This document shows, in pieces, positions 11,158 to 23,101 of a stretch of DNA of 64,000 nucleotides. The translations under genes were made by a program, and so were the position numbers. The notes under the pieces were generated by a model, which was not told where the DNA came from, did no database searches, and saw nothing but the letters and a program-made list of their open reading frames with translations. Each line of letters begins with the position of its first letter. Within the stretch, counting starts at the first letter, position 1. Origin of the DNA: Bombardia bombarda (Eukaryota; Ascomycota; Sordariomycetes; Sordariales; Lasiosphaeriaceae); contig JAULSR010000002.1 of NCBI GenBank assembly GCA_030512295.1, positions 8,680,001 to 8,744,000 on the forward strand. Direction: 5' to 3'.

Positions 11158-13749
11158 ATGTCGGTGATCCAGGTTGAAGAGTATGTATTCATTCCACCTC
11201 GGCTCTGTCTTCCACCCACCAAGCATATTAACCGTATCCTCTCTTCTCCAGTCTGGTCTCATACCAACTGCGGGCTGGATATTTGAACGAAGTAGCCGAC
11301 GGCGTAGGCGAGCGTCTCTTCACCCTGAACGAGAGCTTCCTCAATACGGCGCCCTTCAAGGCTGCAGGATGGCGCTCGAACCCCGCCCTCATCAAGAGGA
11401 CGCACTCTCCCCCTATCCCCACCGCTATCGCATCCGAATATTTCCAGGCCCCTCGAGCAGCCGGCCTGCCCTTGGAGGATGAGGGAGAGGAAGGGAGTAT
11501 ATTCGCCGGCGGTGGTCCAGATGCCATGGGTCTTGGATTGGCAACCAAGCGTCGAAGAAGACGAGAACAGATGGAGGAGGACGACAGTAGTGACCTCAGC
11601 GACGAAAGTGACGACGAGCCCGACCAGCGTGCAGCACAGCAGATAAAGTTTGCCAAGATGCCCCTACGCAATCGCTCCGGTTCTTCACCACTCCAATCTT
11701 CCAATCTCCGTCAGACCACAACCATGTCTTCGCCCCGGGCCGCGGCCACGGCTACGGCACGTAGGGGCTCGCAATCTGCACTGGAGACGGTCAAGGAGAG
11801 AGCCCGACGAGACACAGTGACGAGCAGTGAAGTATCGTCGGAGAATGAGTTCGATGCCTCGGGCTTTCACAGGCATAGGGAGGCGGCTCGCATTGCCGCA
11901 GCTCGTGCAGCCAAGATGTCGGGCAAACCGCTCAACAATACGGACCCTGCAGTGGGTGTTAAGCGTCAAGAGAGTGAGCTTCTCGAGGAAGAATTGGAGG
12001 ACGACGACTCAGATGCATCCGACATGTCTTCGGCCTTTGTCGAGAGTCTCGATTCTGCCTCTATCCTAAATGCTGTGAAGCACCCCATGAATCCGTCTCC
12101 GAGAGAGCAGGTCGTGGGCACACCGCCTCGAGAGTTCGCAAGAAGGTTGACTATCCGCAAGTCTGCCATGCCCGCCCCTTTGCATCTACCTGTCGGAGAC
12201 TTGCCGCCCCCTCGACCCATGAGCACCATTCGTCCCATCAGCATGATGCAACCAAAGAGTCTGCTATCAGCTGCTTTGAAGGCCAAGAAAACAAAACCAG
12301 CTCTTCCCTTCGACAGCTTTGCCTCGCTATCTGGTCAGGGCGACCCCAACCCTATTATGCTCCGCATCTATGCTCCATTTTCCACAACTCCGTCCAAGCC
12401 GTTCGAGGTTCTCATCCGCCGGACGGTCCATCAAGGAGAGGGCGGAGATCGAGCAGTTACGGTAGCGGAACTTATTGGCCTCAGCCTGTGGCGATACAAT
12501 GAGGAGAAGCTGGAGCCTCCTATCCCGGCTGACAAATGGAACGTAAACTGGTGGACTCTGCGCATGGTAGAAGAGGACGGTGAGGTGGACGATGACTTTC
12601 CACCGCTGGAACGGAAAAAGAACCTCACCTCCTTCACAACGGCAAATAACAAAGCCGGGAGATCCCGTTCCAACTCGAATGTTTACGACATATTTGCCCT
12701 TGTCCAGGCGTCACAATCCGAGTTCGCAGAGAACAAGACTGTAACGCCAGAGTTTGAACAGGAAGAAGTAGGAGAAGAATCAGAAGACATCACGCCCAAA
12801 AATACACCGCGGCCTGACACCGGCGCAATGGCTCCAGCTCAACCACGCGAGAATCCTGTCCTCAACACTACCTACCGAGCAAACACATCCTTGTTTGCGG
12901 ACATGCCGCAACCAGCCCAGCCGGCATCTATACAAAACACAGCACGAGGGGAGAAGAAGCTTCTCCGTATTCACATTCACTCTGCCGATGTGGCTCCGGG
13001 GCAGATGATAACGCTGGACGTGACGACAGAAACGTGGCTGGCTGACATTTTGGACACGGCTTGTCGCAAAAGACAACTTGACAAAGCCAACCACGTTCTC
13101 AAGCTGCCAAACTCAGGGACGGTGGTTCTCCTCGATCGCAGGGTTGCTTCGTTAGGAAATATAACCGATCTAGATCTCTACAGACGTCGGTTCGCCACAG
13201 ATGGGCCGCTTGCCCTGACAGGATCACCGAGCAGCTCCTCGCCAAAGCCTCTGCTCTTTGCGGACAATTCCAGCTGGAGCAAGAGCAAGAAGACGAAGAT
13301 CATGGGCACACATCCGCTGGCCAAGGAAGTACTGAAGCAAGACGAGCTCAGCGTCAGCTCAAACTACAAGAAGTACACAGTATGGCGCAAACAGCCGATG
13401 CGGCTCCTGTCGGAGAGGCTGTTCGCTATTGACGGCGAGTATGTCCACATCATGCCTGCCTCGGGCGGGAAGATGGTGGAGGTAGACGGGAAGACGACGA
13501 CGGTTCACTTTAGCAATGTGGTGGGCTGCAAGGTGTCGCGGAAGCACCCGACCAACTTTAAGGTATGTTTTTCGTGGTTTTCCTCTGGGCTGGTTACTGC
13601 TGATTGCTGATACATGTCAACCCAAATAGCTCGTTGTGTACAAAGCCACAGAGAGTAAGCGATATGACTTTGTCACGAGCAGCGCAGACAATGCAACAGA
13701 GATTGTGCAGGAGCTCAAGAAGGGCATTTCTCCTTATCGAGATGTCTGA
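11158..13749 (+). CDS. Sin1/AVO1-type TORC2 subunit (stress-activated MAPK-interacting protein)
   Basis: Scaffold subunit of TOR complex 2 that presents AGC kinases to TOR at the plasma membrane. Exons are 11158-11180, 11252-13562 and 13630-13749; phases fit and give 817 residues. The tiny first exon encodes MSVIQVE, and the join restores the family's YQLRAGYL and DGVGER motifs. The conserved N-terminal segment is followed by a disordered acidic and Ser-rich region. A CRIM domain lies at about 350-480 (PFDSFASLSGQ through YDIFALVQ), which in the family binds substrate kinases. A Ras-binding-like ubiquitin fold lies at about 573-660. A PH domain covers about 712-815 (YKKYTVWRKQPM onward) and is interrupted by the last intron. 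Domain order and length match Sin1 of filamentous fungi. The start is chosen because only the small first exon restores the conserved N-terminus. Confidence 0.93.
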
Positions 13750-15055
13750 AGGCCGACTGGCTCGTAGGAGACGTTCCTCTGATGCCTGAGGGAGCACGGG
13801 CACTTGGATAGAGGCGGACGGACGCATTTGCTCGGATGGATGATGACATCATGAAATGGAGCAAAGGGGAATTGAGTGGGGCTCACCGGAATCGCGGGAC
13901 GACTGGCGTGACTGGCTTGACTGACTGCGTACACAGTGGCGTCTTCTCGGGTTTTGCGCGGACTTTGAGCAAGACCTTGGATCAAAATCTCAGACACCTC
14001 TGAAGACCATTCGACCAAGGCAGTGAACAATTGACAGTCCGAGCACCGCGCGCCTTGCATTGCAAATGACTGATGGGCAATAATACTTTGCGGAGAAGAG
14101 CGAAAGCCGTCGAAATAAAGTTGGAACCCCTGCTTTAAGAGAATTGTGGCTGTCTGCGGACTTCATGCAGGCTGGGCTCGGCTGGCGGGCTGGAATGGGG
14201 ATGCAGGGGTGGCTGGCCTTGGTAGTGGCTAAATGACACGCACGCATGCAGTAGCTTCTGGGGCTAACCAAACCAAGGACCTGAACCAAGAAAGCTAGGG
14301 CCTAAGGGCGTTTCTTGCGTCACTGAGCCTCAGGGTTCCGTTTGCTCTCAGATTCGTCCTGTTCTTCCGATCTTGGCTGGAATGGAACTGGAATGTGCCC
14401 GGCCGGCTACCATTGCACCACCCCGCGGGCGGATCCCTCATTCCCAGTCCTCCAGTCCCACCATGCAAGCGCCGTCCTATCCACCGTCCTGTCTAGGATG
14501 CACTAGTAGGGCTAGGTACTGAGGTGCTAACAGTGCAAGCTGCAGGTCCATTGAGGGAGCCGGCTTTTTAGTCCAGGATTGCAGCAATGGGGGTGGCCAG
14601 TCCTTGGAAGTTGGGGCGGCCCCCGCCTCTCACGCCATCGTTGATGACCGCACCATAGACTGCCGCAGCCCTGCAAGATTGAATCCAGCACCAAGTCCAG
14701 CGTTGAGCTTGCGGCTGGGTGCATGTATGGTACATCCATCTGGTATCCTCGTACCTGGCGGTTGCCTTGCCATTCCTCCCATTCCATAGCCCCAGACCCA
14801 CCGGCCACCCCGTGCCTGATTCGCTGAGCGAACCTTATGGCCTGCTGTGGTTGCACAAGACCGGCGTCATTCCTCTCCCGTACCTCTGCTGAGACGTATA
14901 AGTAATGCATCCCGTTTGCCCCTCCTCACAGTTTCTCCTCCGTCAACCACTTCCCAAACCATCATCTACATCCACTCCAACCACTCTCAACATTTCAACC
15001 TCACCACCCTCGCTCTTCTACATCACCTCAACAGACAACCGAAACAACATTCATC
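13750..15055. other. Intergenic, 1.3 kb
   Basis: No gene supported. The last 200 bp, rich in CCAC and CTC, are the likely 5' UTR and core promoter of the next gene. A TATA-like TATAAGTAAT occurs near 14898. The overlapping short frames at 14527-14910 on both strands show no protein-like features. Confidence 0.55.
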
Positions 15056-15605
15056 ATGCGTTGCTCCATCATCCTCGCCGCTTTCGCCTCGCTGGCTGCG
15101 GTAAGTCTCCTCCCAATCTAATCACCCCACCCCACATACACCACAGGTACTACAAGAGACTGACAACCCACCACAGGCTCAAACCACCACCACCTTGGTC
15201 TCCTCAACCGCCACTGACGCCCTTGGCTCGGCCTCGTCCATCCTCAGCTCCGTCTCCAGCTCGCTCGATTCGAGCGTCTCTTCCCTCTCCAGCTCGGCCG
15301 CCTCGCTCGTCTCCTCCATCAGCTCCGACGCCAGCTCCCAGGTCGACTCGGTCACGAGCGATGCCGCCAGCGAGATCTCTTCTTACTCGTCGGTCATCGC
15401 CACTGCCACCGGCTCTGACCGTGCGTCTCTGACCTCGGCTCTCGGCTCCTTCACCAGCTCCGTCAACTCGGCCGTCAGCTCAGCCACCAACGCCGCCAGC
15501 TCCAGCGCCGCCTCCGCCGCCAGCCCCAACGCTGCTCCCATGAAGACCGGCGCTGTTGCCCTCGGTGCCCTCTTCGGTGGCGCCGCTGTCTTGGCCAACA
15601 TGTAA
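15056..15605 (+). CDS. Small Ser-rich secreted, probably GPI-anchored protein
   Basis: Two exons, 15056-15100 and 15177-15605, giving 157 residues. The 76-nt intron has a GTAAGT donor and CCACAG acceptor and falls exactly after the signal peptide core (MRCSIILAAFASLAA). Cleavage is likely after AAAQ or nearby. The mature part is mostly Ser, Ala and Thr, with a hydrophobic residue every three or four positions between about residues 30 and 100. The C-terminus (PMKTGAVALGALFGG, ending ANM) is a typical GPI-attachment signal: small residues, a short spacer, then a hydrophobic tail. It is probably a cell-wall or plasma-membrane mannoprotein, heavily O-glycosylated. The pyrimidine-rich leader suggests strong expression. 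No enzymatic domain and no precise family name. Confidence 0.85.
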
Positions 15606-16290
15606 ATGGATTGAGGCTTACTTGGCTTGGTGATTGGGATTTCTTCACATTAGAGAGAGCTTTTGCCGAAAGGCATCAATTTAACTGCTCCTGCTGCATG
15701 AGGGATGCTTTTGACGTTTCATTTTATTTTCCGTTTGTCATTGGGAGGAAGGTGATAGCGCATGGTTTTGCATTTAGGACAAGAATGAGTCGGAAACACG
15801 GGTAGTAATTGTACAAGTACCTTACCATTAGGATCTTAATTTGATATGATCGTTCGTTTTCTACATTCACCACGGTCGATTATTAGCTTTTCTCTGTTTG
15901 CTTGCCCAATCGTGACTTTCTCTGCATCCCATGATTTGTTAACCGCCCAACCTTCAGATGAAAGGTTTCGAGGATAAACCAAGAAATTACCAGGCACATG
16001 CCCCAGGACCTTGCCCAGCCTCCATCGTTGCCCCATGTATGCATGCATTGATTCATTCTATTCATCCAAAATCATTACAATACTGATTTTCACAGTCTTG
16101 CGCATCAGTGACGATGCCATGACGTCGACACTTTTCGAGCTTGGCCCCAGGTTTCACAAGTTTACGTAAAAGCCCCCGGGCCGTTCGACAGGTTTTCCGC
16201 TTTGGGTGTATGTGAGGAAGTGAAAGAGTGGGGTCGATCGGCCGACACAGTATGAATACACAGTGCAAATCTACTGTAAAGGAACACGAA

Positions 16291-16361
<71 letters not shown>
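16291..16361. repeat. (ACG)~23 microsatellite
   Basis: 71 nt of uninterrupted ACG units, the longest simple repeat in the window. Confidence 0.95.
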
Positions 16362-16894
16362 TGGATCTGCAATGCATGTATCAATCACCTCAGACATTTA
16401 CCCACTCGACTATCTATACGAAACGACACAAAACAACCTAAGAGTGCGTACGCCGTGTGCAAGTGTCGATAGTTTTCTGTTTCTAGAATGATACACACTG
16501 CATTCGCTGTGCTACTCATAGCACGTCGTCGGTAGTACATGAGTGTTTCAAGGTAAGTGAGCTGGGTGGCTGAGGGTGGACGCCTTCGACTGCAAATAAC
16601 GGGTAGGCAGGAATGTTTCGTCTGATATCGTATGCACACAGCCTTCTTATTCCGATATTTATTACGAGCGTATTCATGCATGCGGTAGGTTACGTACATA
16701 CATAGCCCAGCTGCCTAGCGAGACTACCCAGTTAGTGGCATGAATACACTGCATACATACGAGAAGTGTACATACGTAATTCATTGTACACCCGCGGAGA
16801 TTTAAAATCTAGCTCTCTATTTATAGACTTATAGATGGGCTAGTAAAAATAACATGACTTATGTATGCCAGTGTCCGTCACGGTGTGTGGGTGT

Positions 16895-16898
<4 letters not shown>

Positions 16899-16935
<37 letters not shown>
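16899..16935. repeat. (TA)~18 microsatellite
   Basis: 37 nt of alternating T and A with no interruption. Confidence 0.95.
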
Positions 16936-16937
<2 letters not shown>

Positions 16938-17400
16938 TTGTGTCCCTGTTATAGAAGTCAAAGTTACTCAACCACTGCTCATTTACTCATCCATTTGTGT
17001 TGGAAAAATGTGTGGCGGTTCTCGTACCCGCTCTTTACCTCTGTCGTCCCCCTTGGTAGAAATAGGAATGGTGTTTGACATGAATTGACGGGGTTTGGTA
17101 GGTAGAGCTATGATTGGCATCTTCGCAAACTGGAGAGCTGCTTTACATACACTTTACTACGTGTCTACTAAGTCATTCTCTGTCATGAGTTCGGTGCTCA
17201 ACACCAGTGAAGAAAACTACCAATGTAAACCACTCCAGTAATGTTCCAACATTCGTTCCGCTTAATAGATATATCACCAAGCTCGATATGTATTATTATT
17301 ACCTGACTCATGATCTCCAAGCTTCACAGTAAAGCAACAATACCACAAGAACTCATCAACCCAAAGGCTGTCTAAATCATAACTTCATTACCCCCTCCCC

Positions 17401-17424
17401 ATCCATCCATCCATCCATCCATCC
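17401..17424. repeat. (ATCC)6 microsatellite
   Basis: Six perfect ATCC units that abut the stop codon of the NFKBIL1-like gene on the minus strand. Confidence 0.9.
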
Positions 17425-18734
17425 TACCCACCACCACCCTTCCGGGTATCATTCCACAACCGATCTATAATCTGAAAAATCATCGTCACATCCCTCATGA
17501 CCGCCTCGTCCACCGTGCCCCCCAGCCTCTGCTGCATCTTATCCGGATGCCACCTCACCCTCTCCTCCTTCAACCTCGCAGCAAACTCCTTCTCCCCAAC
17601 CCCCTCCAAATCCAACCCCTCGACAAAAAACGCCCTGACCCTCTCCGCCAGCTCCTCCCTCTTCTCCCCATCCCCACCAACCCCCTCCCCATCTCAACAG
17701 GCCACGGAATCCCCTCCACCCCCATCCCACCAACCCACCCCCCCACCTCCGCACATACCCCTCCCACCGCCCCCTCGCCTCCCGCCCCCGCCTCCTCCTC
17801 TCCCCCCGCCTCAGACTCCTCTCCACCTCCTCCCTCACCCTCCCCCTCTCCTCCTCCGCCCTCCTCTCCTCCTTGCGCCGCTCCTCCCGCCGCGCCCGCT
17901 CCTCCAGCAGACCCGCGTGCGTCTTCTCCCACATCTTCTGGCGCACGTAGGCGGCGTACTCGTCGTCCGTCATGTGCTCAGCCTTCGCCGCGCCCGTGTG
18001 CGGGTCCGTCGTCTGGACGGTCGGCTCGCCGTAAACGTGGATGGGCTGCCCGTAGACGCCCTCCCAGTAGGCGGCGCCCTCGTCGTCGGCCATGGCGTCG
18101 AAGAGGGACTCGCGGAAGGCGGCTTCGGGGTCGAGGGGGGCGGCGAAGGGGTTCGGGAGGGGGGGGAGGTTGTGTTGGGTTTGGGGAGGGGGGAGAGGGA
18201 GCGGGAGTGCCGCCGGCGACGACGACGACGACGGTGGTGGTGGTGTCTGTGGGGGCGGGGTTCTGGGTCACGGTCACGGTCACGGTCGTTGTCTTTGTCT
18301 TTGGTGTCGTCGTCGTCGTCGTCGTGGCGGCGACGGTGATGACGACGGTGATGGCGATGGCGGCGTGATGAGTCGTCGTCATTGTTGTCGTTATTGTCGT
18401 CTTCGTCTCGACGAGAGCTTCTATGTCTTCGTGAAGACTCAGAATCGCGTGATGATTTGAAGCGGAATTTGGTGGTTTTAGAGCGTTTGTAGCCAGTGTC
18501 GTCGTCGCCAGCAGCCGGCGATGACGGACGGCGGCCGGCCTCGGGCGCCGGCATATCGTTGGCCGTCGTCTGCTGCTGATGACTTTGACCAGGGGAGGGT
18601 GGTGCTATGTGGTCATACCGCCGGTGCTGCCTGGCCGTATCTCCAGCGCCAGAGGAGTCGACGTCACCCTCCACCGGATTGATGGACGCCAATATCTTCC
18701 TCCGCTTCGGAGACCTGGGGCTTGGCAAAGACAT
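17424..18734 (-). CDS. NFKBIL1-like protein, reading frame apparently broken
   Basis: The start MSLPSPRSPKRRKILASI at 18734 opens an Arg/His/Asp-rich N-terminal half built on trinucleotide repeats. The conserved core follows in pieces: DPEAAFRESLFDAMADDEG and YWEGVYGQPIHVYG, then YAAYVRQKMWEKTH and a long Arg/Glu helix. After that come GIPWPVE, and finally AFFVEGLDLEGVGEKEF, RVRWHPDKMQQRL and IFQIIDRLWNDTRK at the C-terminus. This order matches my recollection of fungal NF-kappa-B-inhibitor-like 1 proteins. The RWHPDK part resembles a J-domain HPD context. The pieces lie in three successive frames. Joining them needs one extra base at each of three places: the C8 run at 18159-18166, the C7 run at 17738-17744, and the C-rich stretch 17666-17690 (plus-strand bases). 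A 100-nt GTATGT intron could join the last two pieces but would remove the GIPWPV motif. Either homopolymer errors or a decayed gene. Confidence 0.7.
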
Positions 18735-19496
18735 GCTGCCTGCGGTGCATTCTCGGTCTGCTGGTGGTTGTGATGGCGACCTGCCCAGGTGAGCATGTGA
18801 AGGCGATAAGCTGGCATAGAAATTTAGAGCTCGCTAACAAAGGTACTTGAGCCGCCTGAACGACCCATCCACAGTGCTGCGCTACGGGGCTTGTTAGCGC
18901 CCTGGCTTTTAGCGCTTGGTCCTTCTTTTCTTAGCCTCGTTCGCCTCATTCGCGCCCGCGCGTCTGTGCGTCCAGCTCCTCCCTCCTCCCAAAGCTAGGC
19001 CGTGGCGTTCGTCAATGGCCCCACCTCCGCCGCTACCTCCACTATTTTGGCAGGGGTGGTGTCAGCGCGCCGCTACCATGGGACCTCGTCCTCCACACCG
19101 GTCGGTCGGCTCCTTCCGTTCGGTCTGCTACACTACACCACACACCTGCGGTGGTGACCTTGGGTGACCTGTGGTGAGGCGAGTGGTTACACGTGCGCTG
19201 TAATTTCAGACGGATGCAGCAGCGGCGTGCATGCAGTGGGATTGTGGTGTGGTCTTGTCTCTTGTGGATGCATCCCCAATTCCGCAACGACGACGCCCGT
19301 CAGCAGCCATCTCATGCCTGGTGCAACGGCGTTGTTCTTTCTTCCATTCATTGCGCCGCAATTTCTCCGTCGTCGGGTTCGACAACAGCAACTGCAACGA
19401 TGCCTTTCTGATTCTTTTTTTTGACGCGATTACCGCTAAGTTAATTGGTGTTTGATTGATTGGATTGTTGATGATCGATTGCTTCTATCCCCCACG

Positions 19497-19553
19497 TCAC
19501 CACACCACCACACCACCACACCACCAGACCACCACACCACCACACACACACAC
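19497..19553. repeat. CACCACACC minisatellite-like tract
   Basis: Imperfect tandem CACCAC/CACACC units that run into a short (CA)n tail. Confidence 0.8.
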
Positions 19554-20571
19554 ATCCCATCTCGCTACTACTCCAACAACACAACTCCTAATAGCCACCC
19601 ACATATGCATGTAATAGACGCATTCACCCATTGGGCCAGCACGTCAGCTTCTTGATTGCTGTAGCATGGAACGGCGGCATGGCAGTATGGCATGCGTGGC
19701 AGCATATTGGCATTAGAACCATACCCAAGGTAGGTACATCAAGCTACTTTGACTTACTTGGTTGATGATGACTCTGGCGCTTGCTTGTTGATGTGCGCAT
19801 GCATATTCCTGTACATGCAGTGATACCAATTCTTTTTCTGCAACGCAGTGTAACCACAAAAGAAAGCCCCTTTCAGAGCCCATTCCGTCAATGGCAAGCG
19901 CCGACAGCGACGACGACAACGACGACGACGACGGCGACGTGTTGTTTGTTGCTGTTCTTAGCCTCCTCCATCCCCTTTTGGCTATACAATATTTTAGGCT
20001 CCCACGCTACGAGACAACAACAAATCGGTCCACGATCGGCCCGTATGGGTTGGTGTGTGTGTCTTACGGCCTCCGGTCTGCGGCCTCATTAACCAGTGAT
20101 GTTTCTATGGAAACAAATCTTTCTTCATCTCCCCCCCCCCTGCGTTCGTGCATACGTGTGTGCATATTAATTTGGCGGCTCAAGAAAGCAACGCTGAGTG
20201 ACTTTCGTCACGCATGTGTCATACTGGGCAGGTACCTTGGCAATGCCTACTTGCCTTCTCTTGTCGTATCCTGTGTTGAAGAGAGGTATATCCAGTGGCT
20301 GGGGGGCGAGAACTACACACGCTAGTTTCTCCTTGGGTGTGTGTTGAGAAGCTGACGCTGACCCCCTTCCCCCTTTGTTGGGAGTCACGGCCGGGGTGCT
20401 GCTGGCCAGCTGTTGTTGGGGCGAGAACCCGTCGAGTCTATCGATACCTGGTTGTGATCCAATGGGGTTGCCTACCACATTTTCTTCCCTTGTGCCTTGG
20501 AGAGACATCATGGCCTTTCCCGGACCGGTCTGTTTCTATGTACCGAGACTGCGTTTCGTGGATCACACCCA

Positions 20572-20617
20572 CCTGCCTACCTACCCACCTGCCTACCTAC
20601 CTACCTACCTACCTACG
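20572..20617. repeat. (CTAC)n microsatellite
   Basis: CTAC/CTGC/CCAC four-base units, ending in five perfect CTAC copies. Confidence 0.85.
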
Positions 20618-22349
20618 TTAACTACATTGATTGGGCTCGTATTGTCTAGACCAATGAGCAACACCATAGCACCATCTCCTCTACGATTACGATGTTGATC
20701 GTGGCATTCATCACCGATATTCCCCACCGGTTTTCTGGTCTGGAGGACGGATAAGTCTTTCATTGGATCTATACTTCTGTTCATACTCCGCAATTGCCGC
20801 CACAAATAATTGCTTTTTGCCAATTCACGTTACAGCCAACTCCCATTCTCCGTCGGCATCCAAGCGTGCGTGTCAGTAACGGTACTGGCAGCTTGCCGAT
20901 TGGCAGCACTCGTCGTCTGTTGGTTGTCTGCCCGCCCCCTTCTTATCTCTATACAAGATTACAGGCCGCTTGGCAGCTACCTTCCTGGCTCCAAACACCC
21001 GGGGGTCCATCCGTTTCGTTATTACTGGACCAGAATACTTTGTATCCTAATGTGCCACACCTACACACATTCGATGACAAGAAGCATCCACGATGCCATA
21101 ACCCCTTGGAAACGCACAAGGTTGCATTCAGCTAGATAGACAGCCTCCAGCAACCCGTCAGTCCACTCAAATCATGCGCAGGTGACAAACCTGCCTTCAG
21201 GCGCTATCAAGTATACGACGGGCTTTCAAAGGCTACTGGACAACGGAGCGAAATGACGTTCCTGTTCGCCAAGATTTAGAGCACAGAAAGAAACAGTTCA
21301 CAACGTTCCCGAGGCAAGCGCAATGAATAATCATTTACAACTACCCTGGTACCACTGATTCATCGTTATTCTAGCCCTTTCTTCCTCCATGTGAAACGTC
21401 ACGGTCTGAGCAAAACGAAGTAGGATTGGTTTGGCGTTATGATTTGAAGCAAGCCAGCGGGCGAACGGACAAAAAGAAACATAGCGTCCTATCCACAAAG
21501 GGGGGGAACACGCCCAAAACCGCCCAACCCCTTTATTTACAGAGGGAGGGCGCTGAATGTGACGACGCAAAACACGCAAACTACACCATCACCTAGACAG
21601 TTACAGGGTACCGGGAAGATGATTGAACGACTGATAAAGAGGCTGGCTGGCGCGTAGCACCTCCGACAGCAGCAGCACGACAACAGCAAAACTTCCAAAT
21701 TGAGAAAGCTAAACAACTCGCATCTTCGTTTCGGGGCACAGACTCTACTTCTCTTCTCCAATTGCGCGTGCACCACGATGCCTAGGTAAGGTATATCTAT
21801 TATCCTAAGAGTCTCTGGAGACACCTATGTTTGTACATACATACTACAAAATGTATATAAACACTGAACCTCTCTCCCACCCACATATTTGCCCCTTGCA
21901 CAGGATTATATACACGGTAGGTATACATACACACAGACAGATAATACGCATGGATAGCCGTAAACCAACAAAAAAAAAAAAAAAAAGACAAAATCAATCT
22001 GGTAAACAGTAAACAAAGAAATTGGTATCTAACGGCCGATCGGTCAATATTGAACCCAGATCACACACGTGGTAATAACAGTAGCTGGCTTTGCCCAAAA
22101 CTCCGCAACACCTGCCAGCAGCCTGTCCCCTCTAACTCAGTAGGTATGTAAGGAAAATTGTAGATAAATAAACGAAAGTTGACAAAACACCTTAGACGAC
22201 CAAACCCCATTTCCCCCAAAAACCTTTCGGTCCGCCAAATGATAATTACAAACAAAGTATTTAGAGGTGATTAGTAGGTAGATGATAAGCCAAGTTTAGT
22301 AGGTGTATGCGGAAGGTATGAACGAAGAGAAAAGAAAATGAATCTGTCA

Positions 22350-22369
22350 TGTGTGTGTGTGTGTGTGTG
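22350..22369. repeat. (GT)n microsatellite
   Basis: About ten uninterrupted GT units in non-coding DNA. Confidence 0.85.
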
Positions 22370-23101
22370 CGAATGGTGTTTGCCGTAAAAAGAAAGAATA
22401 TGATGCGGTGGTAGTAGTAGTATTGCCGTCGTTGTCAACCTTTTTTTCCGGTCGGGATCCAGAATACCAACAGTGCCATACCAAGGGCCGAGGATAGTTT
22501 GCTTGCCGACTCCATCGGTTTCTCGTCGACTTCCAACCGTTGAAACCACCGTAGCCGTTAGCCCATCGCACGCGCTTCTCTACCACTAGTCAATAAACGT
22601 ATTCACATGGCCGTTAACCATGTGTAGGATTAGTTGTGTTCGCTTCGTCCCCGCTCGCTCCCTCGCCGCCGCGAATGCATATGTGTAAAGCCACAAGAAC
22701 GACATAGTAAAAAAATGATTTTGTGACCTGAACCCCCCGTCTTTCGCCATTAAAGATATCATCTCTCGCCCTTTCCCCCCCCCTTTTCCTAGTCTCTTTT
22801 CTCAAGGCCGCCTGCCCGGCCGCCCGCCTCCTTTTTTGTCCGGTCGCCCAGAGCTACTTTTGCAAGGTCTGTCCTTTCTAAATATAAGGTCTACCTCGTC
22901 GCCACTTCCCAGAGCAAACAAACGGAAGACAGGTTGATAATGATAGTAGAAGAATGATAAGAAGGGTCGAGGCGAAAACGTTATTTGTAAAGATATCTGG
23001 TAAATCTCGGTCAAGTGCCGATGTGTGTAGCCAAAACATCATGGCAGCCAGATTGTCGATAGGACAAAACACTCCTATTTTCCATATGCTCTCTCCCTGT
23101 T

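Larger units (their letters stand above)
15606..17423. other. Intergenic, 1.8 kb, microsatellite-rich
   Basis: No gene supported. It contains a long (ACG)n run, a (TA)n run and an (ATCC)n run, listed separately. Frames crossing the ACG run on either strand encode only poly-Asp, poly-Thr, poly-Val or poly-Arg and are repeat artefacts. Confidence 0.7.
18735..23101. other. Long intergenic region, 4.4 kb
   Basis: No gene is supported on either strand. It lies between the 5' end of the NFKBIL1-like gene and the 3' end of the bZIP gene, so it includes the former's promoter and the latter's 3' UTR. Repeats: CACCACACC-type units at about 19497-19553, CTAC units at 20572-20617, an A17 tract at 21970-21986 and a (GT)n run at about 22350-22369. 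The open frame at 19891-20325 has an Asp run from a GAC repeat and no recognisable domain. Confidence 0.6.

Noticed and set aside
17497..18368. Pro- and Arg-rich frames on the plus strand over the NFKBIL1-like gene
   Set aside because: Products of trinucleotide repeats and C-rich composition; conserved blocks are all on the minus strand.
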